A DNA stretch of 17,445 nucleotides from Coprococcus sp. (GCA_016297495.1 JAEDGN010000044.1:1-17445); one strand, 5' to 3'; shown: positions 8,321 through 15,408, counted from the first letter of the stretch. Notes: generated by a model not told the origin, from the letters alone. Program-made: numbers and translations.

Positions 8321-8349
8321 TTGCAAAATTATTACAAATGTATTAAACT
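8321..8349 (+). promoter_or_regulatory. Possible promoter of the C39-like gene
   Basis: TTGCAA (8321-8326) and TAAACT (8344-8349) are separated by 17 bp in the AT-rich 161-bp gap before the C39-like gene. Each hexamer matches consensus at 4 of 6 positions, so this is plausible but not strong. Confidence 0.4.
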
Positions 8350-8401
8350 TGAGAAAGTGCGTTTATCTATACGCTAAAGTAATAATTTTGTGAGGTTTTT
8401 T

Positions 8402-9058
8402 ATGAGAAAATGGATCGTCCTGCTGGGATTACTGGCAGTCATTGTTATGCTGAACTGCGGTGAGGTTCAGGCCGCGGAGAATGCTGAGAAGGATAAAGTC
8501 AATATAACTTTTGAAGAATTGAATGATGAAGAGGTATTTATTAAACAGTCCAGAAGAGGAACCTGTACGCTGGCATCTTCGGCCATGATTATGCGCAGAG
8601 CGGCCATGCTGTCGGGTGATGAGGACTGGGCAGCCATTACGGAGAGCAGTGTAGGAAGTGCCGCCTGGCAGGAAGGTGTGGGGATCTCCTGGGTATTTAC
8701 CTATGCCGGTGTGACGATGCAGCATGATTATGTATCATCGACTGAGGAACTGAGGCAGCTTCTGGAAGAACATCCGGAAGGTATTGTGGCTTATGATACA
8801 TGGACGCCTCATGCCATCGCTTTGACAGATTATGATGAAGAGGAAGAAATCTTCTACTGCAGTGATCCTTCAGAGGCATGTCCTGCAGGGCGTGTTCCTG
8901 TTTCTGAGGCAATGATCGATATTGAAGATGTCAGCGTGGTCTGGTATGTGACCTGTCCAACTGATTTATCTGTGGCCGAGGAGGACAGCCTGCAGATCAG
9001 AGAGATCGGTGATTATCCGCTGCTGAGTCTTGATAAAATGGATTTTATGGTGAAGTAG
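8402..9058 (+). CDS. Secreted C39-like papain-fold (peptidase_C39_2-type) protein
   Basis: A 218-aa exported protein. An in-frame GTG at 8390 exists, but its bases (GTGAGG) make a good ribosome-binding site for the ATG at 8402, which starts MRKWIVLLGLLAVIVMLNCG, a clean signal peptide with likely cleavage after VQA (residues 22-24). The mature part has a Cys in RRGTCTLASSAMIMRRA (Cys55), a His in WTPHAIALTDYD (His137) and an Asp in YCSDPSEACPAGRVPVSEA (Asp155). This Cys...His...Asp order with ALTDYD after the His matches bacterial C39-like peptidase/papain-fold domains, many of which have unknown substrates. It has no transporter domain, so it is not a bacteriocin-exporter peptidase. Peptidase activity is inferred. 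The next gene starts 43 bases downstream. Confidence 0.72.
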   Translation: MRKWIVLLGLLAVIVMLNCGEVQAAENAEKDKVNITFEELNDEEVFIKQSRRGTCTLASSAMIMRRAAMLSGDEDWAAITESSVGSAAWQEGVGISWVFTYAGVTMQHDYVSSTEELRQLLEEHPEGIVAYDTWTPHAIALTDYDEEEEIFYCSDPSEACPAGRVPVSEAMIDIEDVSVVWYVTCPTDLSVAEEDSLQIREIGDYPLLSLDKMDFMVK

Positions 9059-9101
9059 CAGTTTCCTGCTGCGGAATCACAGTTAAATTGGAGATGGGCG
9101 A

Positions 9102-9692
9102 ATGATAAAAGCAATACTGGCTATTGGCCATATTAATTATGATGAATTTCTGGAACGGATTCTGGAGATGGCAAAGCAGCATCCGGAACAGCTGGGAGGT
9201 ATGAAGCTGCCGCCCTTCAGCGGCAAGATGCTGAAAATGATTCCGTCCCACAAGAAAAATGAGATGCTGGCCCAGGCCATGAACAGCAGTAAAGATAAGA
9301 TCCTGCCCCAGGCGGAGATGCTGCTGTCCCGGATTCTGGGGCCGGTACGGCTGAAGGATCTGGCAGTCAACTGTGAGAATGGCGGACCGGATGAGGCAAC
9401 AGTTATGCTGGAATTCGCGGAATATAATCGCTTTTATCTCATAGACAATTTTTTGCCGCTGTATTATTCAGAATATACAGCACCGCAGGTGCTGGGAGAG
9501 AATTATCAGGGTTCCTTTGAACTGGGAACAGTCCAGAACTATATGAAGCAGCAGGATCCAAAGACATGCCAGCTGCTGATCGCAAAAAGTATGAGTGTCA
9601 ACCGATCCTATCTGATGCAGCTGCTTCAGAATGGTGCCGCTGCCGGCGGTATCGAATTGAGGATGAACAATATAAGATTGATGGTAAAATAA
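9102..9692 (+). CDS. Conserved-looking protein of unknown function
   Basis: A 196-aa protein that I do not recognise. It has no clear signal peptide, although its first nine residues (MIKAILAIG) are mildly hydrophobic. It contains a basic, Met-rich helical stretch (about 33-80, with PPFSGKMLKMIPSHKKNEML), a middle part with LGPVRLKDLAVN and ATVMLEFAEYNRFYLIDNFLPLYYSEY, and an alanine/glycine-rich end. No catalytic motif is evident. GGAG precedes the ATG with normal spacing. It is last in the row of envelope-related genes, and its TAA overlaps the first bases of the terminator hairpin at 9691. Confidence 0.75.
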   Translation: MIKAILAIGHINYDEFLERILEMAKQHPEQLGGMKLPPFSGKMLKMIPSHKKNEMLAQAMNSSKDKILPQAEMLLSRILGPVRLKDLAVNCENGGPDEATVMLEFAEYNRFYLIDNFLPLYYSEYTAPQVLGENYQGSFELGTVQNYMKQQDPKTCQLLIAKSMSVNRSYLMQLLQNGAAAGGIELRMNNIRLMVK

Positions 9693-9731
9693 AGACAGGG
9701 GACTGCCGCAATCCGGCAGTCCCCTGTCTTT
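9691..9731. terminator. Perfect 18-bp hairpin, bidirectional terminator
   Basis: The left arm 9691-9708 (AAAGACAGGGGACTGCCG) pairs without mismatch to the right arm 9714-9731, around a 5-nt loop. The arms end in A-rich/T-rich bases on either side. It sits between two convergent genes (stops at 9692 and 9739), so it most likely ends both transcripts. The T-tract is short, only three T, so termination would rely on the very strong stem. Confidence 0.85.
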
Positions 9732-9738
9732 GGAAATC

Positions 9739-9999
9739 CTAGTGAATAAAGGCATCTATGTTCGGGCGAACCTTATCTTCATAAACGAGTTCTGCCATGC
9801 ATGTAGCAAAATACTTGCGATTGGCAACGAGCAGCTTCTTCTCGTCAGTCTCGCCCAGTTTGGCGGACAGCCAGTCCTTCATGGCGGCCTTCAGTTCGGC
9901 ACGCTCCGGTTCATACTGGAAGTCTTCGGTCTTCAGACCTTCCCATGCGGCGATTTTTGCCTTGAGTTCGTTTTTGTACATATCCTTAACTAAGTCCAT
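9739..9999 (-). CDS. Small charged helical protein of unknown function
   Basis: An 86-aa protein on the minus strand, starting MDLVKDMYKNELKAKIAAWE. It is rich in Lys, Glu and Ala, predicted mostly helical and soluble, with no signal peptide or membrane segment. Recognisable blocks are ELKAAMKDWLSAKLGETDEKKLLVANRKYFA and a C-terminal VRPNIDAFIH. I do not know the family. A GGGGGA ribosome-binding site precedes the ATG on the minus strand, coding potential is good throughout, and a terminator closes the gene at 9731. It appears monocistronic, divergent from the esterase gene at 10203, and could be a small regulatory or stress protein; nothing in the sequence proves that. Confidence 0.75.
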   Translation of the reverse strand: MDLVKDMYKNELKAKIAAWEGLKTEDFQYEPERAELKAAMKDWLSAKLGETDEKKLLVANRKYFATCMAELVYEDKVRPNIDAFIH

Positions 10000-10202
10000 A
10001 TTGAAAATCCCCCTGTCTGTAATCTTTCAAAAAATATGTTTCTATTCTTTATTGTAATATGAATAGTCTGATAATGAAAGATAAATTTGATTTTTTTGAA
10101 AAATATTTTCCTTACATAGAAATATATGTTAAGATAGGATATGTGCAGTTTGCTTCTATATGGGGGCAAACGTTTACTGCGGATATTTTATGGAGGTTCG
10201 AA

Positions 10203-10961
10203 ATGGTTATTAAAGAGATGGTACATATTACACCCTATGATTTAGACAGAAGGCTGCATATCTATCTTCCGGATGATTATGCGGACAGCACAGAACGGTA
10301 CCCGGTGATGTATATGTATGACGGGCATAATCTTTTCTGTGATGAGGATGCGACCTACGGTAAATCCTGGGGACTGGAAACTTATCTGAATCAGTGGGAC
10401 AGAAAAATGATGATCGTCGGCATCGAGTGTAATCATGAAGGCAATAAAAGGCTGGAGGAATTCTGTCCTTATGATTTCAAGGATTTTAACGGGAAGCTGA
10501 TACATGGTACAGGTCAGATATTCATGCAGTGGGTGACAGATGAACTGAAGCCGATGATAGACGGCATGTTCCGTACACTGCCTGACAGAGAGCATACAGG
10601 AATCGGCGGAAGCTCCATGGGTGGACTGATGTCCTATTATACCATCGTGCGGCACAATGATATATTTTCAAAAGCAGCCTGTCTGTCCAGTGCCTATACA
10701 TTCTGTTATGATGCGCTGAAGGCAGAAATAGAATCGGCAGGGGAGCTTCTTCCTGATACAAGAGTCTATATGAGCTGGGGAAGCAAGGAGTCCGGCAGAA
10801 AGCCCGGTCTGGTGAAATATACCTGTGCGAATCTGGAGTTCAGCCATCTGCTGGTAGAGCGCGGCGCAGTCACGTATCCGTATCTGCAGGCCTATGGCGG
10901 TCACTGCGAGGCTGACTGGGAGAAACAGAACGGCATCTATATGCCATTCCTGTGGGATTAA
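10203..10961 (+). CDS. Esterase, PF00756-type alpha/beta hydrolase
   Basis: The open frame extends up to 10059, but GGAGG at 10192-10196 is 6 bases from the ATG at 10203, and the upstream residues look like translated AT-rich spacer; so I start here (252 aa). The protein has no signal peptide. It starts with a family-typical strand region (HITPYDLDRRLHIYLPDDY ... YPVMYMYDGHNLF), then the nucleophile elbow IGGSSMGGL with Ser138, and a His in YGGHCEADWEKQ (His234) before the C-terminal PFLWD. These fit the esterase D/feruloyl-esterase-like superfamily (PF00756), cytosolic esterases that act on small acyl, siderophore or carbohydrate esters. The substrate is unknown. It is monocistronic and converges on the DJ-1 gene. 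Confidence 0.87.
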   Translation: MVIKEMVHITPYDLDRRLHIYLPDDYADSTERYPVMYMYDGHNLFCDEDATYGKSWGLETYLNQWDRKMMIVGIECNHEGNKRLEEFCPYDFKDFNGKLIHGTGQIFMQWVTDELKPMIDGMFRTLPDREHTGIGGSSMGGLMSYYTIVRHNDIFSKAACLSSAYTFCYDALKAEIESAGELLPDTRVYMSWGSKESGRKPGLVKYTCANLEFSHLLVERGAVTYPYLQAYGGHCEADWEKQNGIYMPFLWD

Positions 10962-10968
10962 AAACTGC

Positions 10969-11034
10969 GGGCCTATACAGATATATTTTAGCTGCCGTAT
11001 GTCCGGCAGCTTCAAATTAAATCTGTATAGGCCC
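10969..11034. terminator. Nested hairpin between convergent genes, terminator-like
   Basis: GGGCCTATACAGAT (10969-10982) pairs perfectly with ATCTGTATAGGCCC (11021-11034), 14 bp. Inside it a second hairpin, GCTGCCG (10991-10997) and CGGCAGC (11004-11010), has a 6-nt loop. The structure fills the 85-bp gap between the esterase and the DJ-1 gene. Only a short TTT follows on the plus strand, and a run of five T (from AAAAA) follows on the minus strand, so it fits a bidirectional terminator better for the minus-strand gene. The two-tier form is unusual. Confidence 0.6.
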
Positions 11035-11046
11035 TTTGGATATGGA

Positions 11047-11631
11047 CTAGATGGTAATGGTTGCGCCGAGCAGTTTCGCGAATTCTGCAAGGATAGCGGT
11101 ATCGCCAGGCCATGCAGGTGCTGTTACGAGATTGGCTTCTTCATCTACGACTGCCTGATCGGCCGGAACTTCAACATAGGTACCGCCTGCCAGTGTGATA
11201 TCAGGGCCTACAGCCGGATATGCGGTAGCCTTTACACCCTTTAAAACGCCTGCGGCTGTGAGAATCTGCGGTCCATGGCAGATAGCAGCAACCGGTTTTT
11301 TAGCTGCGAAAAATTCCTGAACAATTTCGATGACTCTCGGGTTCAGGCGGATATATTCAGGAGCACGTCCGCCGGTAATGAAAAGACCTGCGTAGTCTGC
11401 TGTATCAACTGCAGCAAAATCTCCTGTAATTGCGAAGTTGTGGCCCGGCTTCTCGGAGTATGTCTGGTCGCCCAGGAAATCATGGATGGCAGTTCTTACA
11501 ACATCCCCCGGTTTCTTGTCAGGGCATACGGCATCTACCTGATAACCCAGCATGGAAAGTGCCTGAAATGGTACCATTGTCTCATAATCTTCTGTGAAAT
11601 CACCGCAAAGCATTAATATTTTCTTAGCCAT
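11047..11631 (-). CDS. DJ-1/PfpI family protein
   Basis: A 194-aa minus-strand protein. The family nucleophile is present as AICHGPQ with Cys118 and His119, with the conserved acidic region near the N-terminus (DFTEDYETMVPFQAL, Glu14/Glu17) and GGRAPEYIR at 87-95. The length and order match PfpI/YhbO-like class I glutamine-amidotransferase-fold proteins. Characterised members act as glyoxalase III-like or chaperone/deglycase-type stress proteins, or intracellular peptidases, so the activity is not settled by sequence. AAAGGAGG precedes the ATG. It is divergent from the AEC permease gene and probably transcribed alone from an extended -10 promoter. Confidence 0.92.
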   Translation of the reverse strand: MAKKILMLCGDFTEDYETMVPFQALSMLGYQVDAVCPDKKPGDVVRTAIHDFLGDQTYSEKPGHNFAITGDFAAVDTADYAGLFITGGRAPEYIRLNPRVIEIVQEFFAAKKPVAAICHGPQILTAAGVLKGVKATAYPAVGPDITLAGGTYVEVPADQAVVDEEANLVTAPAWPGDTAILAEFAKLLGATITI

Positions 11632-11673
11632 TGGAAATCCTCCTTTGTCATACTGTTTTTTGTTTTCGGTGAT

Positions 11674-11682
11674 ATTATATCA
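11674..11682 (-). promoter_or_regulatory. Extended -10 promoter of the DJ-1 gene, in a palindrome
   Basis: On the minus strand the sequence TGATATAAT contains an exact TATAAT (complement of 11674-11679) preceded by TG at the extended -10 position. It lies in a 13-bp palindrome, TGATATTATATCA on the plus strand (11670-11682), which could also be an operator. No good -35 is present, as expected for an extended -10 promoter. Confidence 0.6.
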
Positions 11683-11756
11683 CATTTCTGATGTATAGAG
11701 ATAAATATTTTGTAAAAATACCTTTAATTTCTGAAAATAAAGAAAAAAGGTAATTC

Positions 11757-11791
11757 TTGACTTGCCCGGCTGCCCGGAGTAGAATGATTCT
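11757..11791 (+). promoter_or_regulatory. Strong sigma-A promoter with overlapping palindrome, AEC permease gene
   Basis: TTGACT (11757-11762) and TAGAAT (11780-11785) are separated by exactly 17 bp, each 5 of 6 to consensus. The spacer holds a direct repeat of GCCCGG (11764-11769 and 11772-11777). AGAATGATTCT (11781-11791) is a perfect palindrome overlapping the -10 and the likely start site near 11792, so it is placed as a repressor operator would be. Confidence 0.75.
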
Positions 11792-11818
11792 GACTAAAGA
11801 GGAAATTGGAGATAATAT

Positions 11819-12754
11819 ATGGGAGCGTTGTATGCAGTGGCCAGTAAACTGGTTACATTATTTATATATGTTATTCTGGGATATATCGTATGCAGAAGAA
11901 AAATAATAAGTGAAGTTTTCTGCGACGGGATCAGCCGCTTTTTGATGACGGTGACACTGCCCTGCTTGATTCTGACTACATTTGAGACAGAATATACGGC
12001 GGAACGTCTAATTCAGGCAGGTCAGATTTACGTGCTGAGTATGATCTTTCTGGGAGCCAGTATTGTACTGGGCTATCTGAGTGCGAGGCTCTTCGGAATA
12101 TCTCCGGAAGCCAAAAGTGTGTGGATCTATGCCGTGGCATTTCCGAACCATGCATTTATGGGATGGCCTGTCATGTGTGCTGTGTTTGGCAATGAGGCTA
12201 TTTTTTATGCTGCTTTTGCCAATCTGGCATTCAGCACCTATGCTTATACTTTCGGTATCTGGCTCATGAAGCGAAATGGAAAAGGTGCTGAGCAAAAAGA
12301 GCATCATTCCATGAAGGAATATGTGATTACCCCTATTAATATTGCGATTGTCATTGGTCTGGTTCTGTTTGTGACTCAGTGGAGTCTGCCGGAACCTGTG
12401 AATAATGCCGTCAGGGGGCTGTCTGATCTGACAACGCCGCTGGCTATGTTCTATGTTGGTACGATACTGACGAAGAGCAGTATCAGGGATGTTCTGGGGG
12501 ACCGGAGATCTTATATCTGTGCTCTGATGCGTCTTATCATTATTCCGGTGCTCGTGCTGATTATTGCACGGCCGCTGGCACCTGATCCGATCGTTTATGG
12601 TGTTCTGGTCATCGGGCATGCCATGCCGGTTGCCGGTTTCTGTGCCATATTTGCCGGCGAGTACGGCAATGATGTGGTGCTGGCTTCCAAACTGATTTTT
12701 ATCACAACATTGCTGTGTATTGTGACAATTCCTGTTTTTGCATTTTTCTTGTAA
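11819..12754 (+). CDS. AEC-family (auxin efflux carrier) permease
   Basis: A 311-aa integral membrane protein with about ten hydrophobic segments in two halves separated by a hydrophilic stretch (residues about 152-165, KRNGKGAEQKEHHS). The N-terminus (VILGYIVCRRKIISEVFCDGISRFLMTVTLPCLILTTF) and the second half with LTTPLAMFYVGTIL and a proline-rich ending match PF03547 transporters, which export or exchange malate and other organic anions. The substrate cannot be read from the sequence. GGAG lies 8 bases before the ATG. It is expressed from the promoter at 11757 and ends so close to the ComEC-like gene that its stop codon falls just before that gene's ribosome-binding site. Confidence 0.9.
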   Translation: MGALYAVASKLVTLFIYVILGYIVCRRKIISEVFCDGISRFLMTVTLPCLILTTFETEYTAERLIQAGQIYVLSMIFLGASIVLGYLSARLFGISPEAKSVWIYAVAFPNHAFMGWPVMCAVFGNEAIFYAAFANLAFSTYAYTFGIWLMKRNGKGAEQKEHHSMKEYVITPINIAIVIGLVLFVTQWSLPEPVNNAVRGLSDLTTPLAMFYVGTILTKSSIRDVLGDRRSYICALMRLIIIPVLVLIIARPLAPDPIVYGVLVIGHAMPVAGFCAIFAGEYGNDVVLASKLIFITTLLCIVTIPVFAFFL

Positions 12755-12761
12755 GGATGTG

Positions 12762-13847
12762 ATGGGTTTGGCAAAGCGCAGGAAAAAAACATATAGCAGA
12801 CGAAAGCGGAGCAGTCGGAAGAGCCAGAAGCGCTGTCTCAGTCTGAAGAATTCGGTTATTCTGATGCTGGTATTATTATGTATCTTTTTTGCAACGCGGA
12901 CAGATGCATGGCTGGCGGAGAATATACAGTCCGTTATGGAATATATGGAGCAGTCTTCGGGGATACATCCGGAGATCCCGGGAGAGGGTTCCCTCGTCGG
13001 GAGGCTGCAGACGCTTCTTGAACGCATGGGCATAGGCAGAGATATGGCTGTACATACGGAAGGGGAGATGTCAGTCCATTTCCTTGATGTGGGGCAGGGA
13101 AGCGCCTGCCTGGTGGAGTCGGAAGGCCATTATATGCTTATAGACGGTGGAGACAGGGATACATCCTCCTTTGTGGTGGCCTATCTGAGAGACCAGGGCG
13201 TGGAGAGGCTGGATTATATCATTGCCAGCCATTATGACGCGGATCATATCAGTGGCCTTGTAGGTGCACTGAATGTATATCCGACGGAGAAGATACTGTG
13301 TCCGGATTATGAGACAGATACGAAGATCTATGCATCGCTGATGCAGAAGATAGAGGAAAATGGATGTCAGGCAGTGCATCCTCAGGTGGGTGATGAATAT
13401 AGCCTGGGTGAAGCCGTCTTCACGGTTGTCGCGCCTGTGGAAAGTGACTATGAAGATGATAACAACAGAAGTATCGGTATCCGTCTGGTACATGGCAGGA
13501 ATAGCTTCCTGATGCTCGGAGATGCCGAACAGGAGAGTGAGGCGGATATCTGCAGCAGTGGTGAGAAGCTGCAGTCGGATGTTTATCTGGTCAGTCACCA
13601 TGGGAGCAGCAGCTCCACCACAGACGGGTTATTATCCCGTGTAAAACCAACGACGGCAGTGATCAGTGTGGGGAAGGACAATGCTTATGGTCACCCTCAC
13701 AGTCAGACGATGGCGCGGCTTGAGGCAGCCGGGGTACAGCTGTATCGGACAGATGTCCAGGGGACATTGACAGCAGTCAGTGATGGAGAGAAGCTGGAGT
13801 GGAGTCAGGATCCATGTATGGATTTTACGTCGGGAGACCGGCAGTAG
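12762..13847 (+). CDS. ComEC-like metallo-beta-lactamase-fold hydrolase, membrane-anchored
   Basis: The open frame reaches back to a TTG at 12738, but that lies inside the permease gene; AAGGA at 12753-12757 fits the ATG at 12762 (361 aa, short spacing of 4) or TTG at 12768. A very basic N-terminus (KRRKKTYSRRKRSSRKSQKR) is followed by a single membrane helix (about 30-45), a linker, and a metallo-beta-lactamase domain. The domain has FLDVGQGSA (about 107-115), HYDADH (His157, Asp159, Asp161, His162), LGDAE (Asp254), SHHGSSSST (His279, His280) and GHPH near the end. These are the marks of ComEC/Rec2 C-terminal domains. As there is no channel domain, it is a free-standing relative; such proteins are often annotated as ComEC/Rec2 although most are not shown to act in DNA uptake. 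Confidence 0.87.
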   Translation: MGLAKRRKKTYSRRKRSSRKSQKRCLSLKNSVILMLVLLCIFFATRTDAWLAENIQSVMEYMEQSSGIHPEIPGEGSLVGRLQTLLERMGIGRDMAVHTEGEMSVHFLDVGQGSACLVESEGHYMLIDGGDRDTSSFVVAYLRDQGVERLDYIIASHYDADHISGLVGALNVYPTEKILCPDYETDTKIYASLMQKIEENGCQAVHPQVGDEYSLGEAVFTVVAPVESDYEDDNNRSIGIRLVHGRNSFLMLGDAEQESEADICSSGEKLQSDVYLVSHHGSSSSTTDGLLSRVKPTTAVISVGKDNAYGHPHSQTMARLEAAGVQLYRTDVQGTLTAVSDGEKLEWSQDPCMDFTSGDRQ

Positions 13848-13850
13848 ACA

Positions 13851-13886
13851 GAAAAAAGGCATCCTGCCGTTTGGATGCCTTTTTTC
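13851..13886 (+). terminator. Intrinsic terminator after the ComEC-like gene
   Basis: A perfect 14-bp inverted repeat: GAAAAAAGGCATCC (13851-13864) and GGATGCCTTTTTTC (13873-13886) around an 8-nt loop, with six T at the end of the right arm. A GC-rich core followed by a T-run is the classic form. It lies right after the stop codon at 13847. Confidence 0.92.
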
Positions 13887-13922
13887 TTAAGAGAGAGGAT
13901 TGTTATGTTCTAATTGTTTTCT

Positions 13923-13967
13923 GGCTATAAGGTTCATCAACCTTATGCCAATACTATACACTATAGT
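13923..13967. promoter_or_regulatory. Hairpin and palindrome in the region before tadA
   Basis: Two structures lie in a row. First, a hairpin: GGC plus ATAAGGTT (13923-13934, one bulged T) pairs with AACCTTAT plus GCC (13939-13949) over a CATC loop. Second, ACTATACACTATAGT (13953-13967) is a 15-bp palindrome of ACTATA/TATAGT arms. The rest of the 204-bp gap is AT-rich, with a repeated TGTAACA 11 bp apart (14050 and 14061). No T-run follows the hairpin, and no gene is evident here. Role unknown. Confidence 0.45.
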
Positions 13968-14090
13968 TATAAAAATACAATAGATAATTATTAACAAAAC
14001 ATAAAGTATTTCTGAGATTTTACGAAAAATGCCATTAAATATAAGTTTGTGTAACAGAATTGTAACAAAACGATGGGAAGGAGGATGGAT

Positions 14091-14579
14091 ATGCTGACTG
14101 AAGACGAAAAATTCATGAAGGCGGCTATTGTTCAGGCGAAAAAGGCGGCAGCTATTGATGAGGTCCCGATCGGCTGCGTGATCGTTTATGATGGAAAGAT
14201 TATTGCCAGAGGCTATAATAAACGCAACAAGGAGAAGAACACGCTGTCCCATGCGGAAATGAATGCAATCAGAAAGGCCAGCCGGTATCTGGGTGACTGG
14301 CGGCTGGAAGGATGCACCATGTATATTACGCTGGAGCCCTGTCCCATGTGCGCCGGCGCCATTGTTCAGGCAAGGGTGGACAGAGTGGTGATCGGAAGTA
14401 TGAATGCCAAGGCGGGATGTGCGGGTTCTGTACTGAATCTTTTACAGGAGAAGCGGTTTAATCATCAGGTGGAGACGGTTTATGATGTGCTGCATGATGA
14501 ATGTTCAGAGATGCTGAGCGGATTTTTTCGCGAGCTGAGAGAGAAAAAGAGAAAGGAGAAGAGCAATGTATTTAGCTGA
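14091..14579 (+). CDS. tadA: tRNA-specific adenosine deaminase TadA
   Basis: I start at the ATG at 14091 (162 aa) because AAGGAGG (14078-14084) is 6 bases from it, but 0 from the ATG at 14085 and overlaps the frame from 14073. The zinc and catalytic residues are His54 and Glu56 in SHAEMNAI, and Cys84 and Cys87 in PCPMC; VPIGCVIVYDGKIIARGYN is the typical first strand region. TadA deaminates A34 of tRNA-Arg(ACG) to inosine and is usually essential. The size and C-terminal helix (SGFFRELREKKRKEK) are normal. The gene end overlaps the next gene by 14 bases, so they are likely translationally coupled. Confidence 0.95.
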   Translation: MLTEDEKFMKAAIVQAKKAAAIDEVPIGCVIVYDGKIIARGYNKRNKEKNTLSHAEMNAIRKASRYLGDWRLEGCTMYITLEPCPMCAGAIVQARVDRVVIGSMNAKAGCAGSVLNLLQEKRFNHQVETVYDVLHDECSEMLSGFFRELREKKRKEKSNVFS

Positions 14580-15408
14580 TTATCATATGCATTCTAAATA
14601 TTCCTTTGATGGTTCCGAGGAACTGGAGGTTATGTGTGAGCAGGCCATTCGTCGGGGGCTGTCAGAGATTGCCATAACAGATCATATGGATATTTACACG
14701 GGACTCCCCTATGGAGAACTGATGAATTTTGAGGTGCCGGGCGGCGTGAAGACATATATGGATGTAGCCGGACTTTATCGGGAACTGGAAGCGGTCCGGG
14801 ACCGGTATGCCGGGAGACTGACAGTGAAGGTGGGCGCAGAGCTTGGACAGCCCCGGGTAAATCCGGAAGCAGCCAGGGCTTTTCTGGCAGACTATGGAGA
14901 ACGTCTGGATTTTATTATTGGATCTATTCACAATATGGAGAAGGATCTGGATGTATATTATTATGATTTTGAGAAAATAGATGTGGCAAAGATGTATGAT
15001 CATTATGTGGACTGGCTGCTGGAGCTGGCCGAAAACGGAGATTTTGATGTCATGGGACATCTGACCTATCCTCTGCGCTATATGTTTGAGAGGAACCAGA
15101 TGCGTCTGAATCTGAAGCCCTATGAAGAAAAATTCCGTCTTCTTTTTAGGTTACTTACGGAAAAGGGACGGGGGATCGAGCTGAATGTATCGGGGCTGTA
15201 CCGTGCCATGCGGGATACAATGCCGCCAATGCAGCTTCTGAAGCTGTACAGAGAATGCGGCGGCGAGATTATTACCATCGGAAGCGATGCCCATAAAGCA
15301 GAGAATATCGGGCTGTTTCAGAAGGAAGCGCGGGAGATGCTTATGGATGCCGGTTTCCGCTATATGACAATTTTTACGGAGCGTAAACCGGATTTCATCA
15401 AATTATAG
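14566..15408 (+). CDS. PHP-family histidinol-phosphatase-like phosphoesterase
   Basis: A 280-aa protein starting inside tadA; AGGAGA lies 8 bases before the ATG. All PHP metal ligands are visible: HMH (His7, His9), ITDHMD (Asp39, His40), a Glu at AELGQP (Glu92), GSIHNM (His122), MGHLTYP (His165) and GSDAHKAENIG (Asp241, His243). Length and motifs match HisK/HisJ-type histidinol-phosphatases, which remove phosphate from L-histidinol phosphate in histidine synthesis. No other his gene is in the window, and PHP relatives of this kind can act on other phosphomonoesters, so the substrate is uncertain. The neighbour tadA gives no metabolic clue. Confidence 0.87.
   Translation: MYLADYHMHSKYSFDGSEELEVMCEQAIRRGLSEIAITDHMDIYTGLPYGELMNFEVPGGVKTYMDVAGLYRELEAVRDRYAGRLTVKVGAELGQPRVNPEAARAFLADYGERLDFIIGSIHNMEKDLDVYYYDFEKIDVAKMYDHYVDWLLELAENGDFDVMGHLTYPLRYMFERNQMRLNLKPYEEKFRLLFRLLTEKGRGIELNVSGLYRAMRDTMPPMQLLKLYRECGGEIITIGSDAHKAENIGLFQKEAREMLMDAGFRYMTIFTERKPDFIKL

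Noticed and set aside
9797..10057. Open frame on the plus strand opposite the 86-aa gene
   Set aside because: It mirrors the minus-strand gene, has no ribosome-binding site, and crosses the terminator-bounded gene; a shadow frame.
10059..10202. N-terminal extension of 48 residues on the esterase
   Set aside because: The good ribosome-binding site is at 10192-10196 before the ATG at 10203; the extension is AT-rich spacer-like translation unlike the start of family members.
12738..12761. Longer start (TTG at 12738) for the ComEC-like protein
   Set aside because: It lies inside the permease gene, with no ribosome-binding site; AAGGA at 12753 fits the ATG at 12762.
12008..13033. A 341-codon open frame on the minus strand under the permease and ComEC-like genes
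   Set aside because: The product is rich in His, Arg and Gln with no domain, and lies opposite two well-supported genes with good motifs; it is an antisense artefact of codon use.
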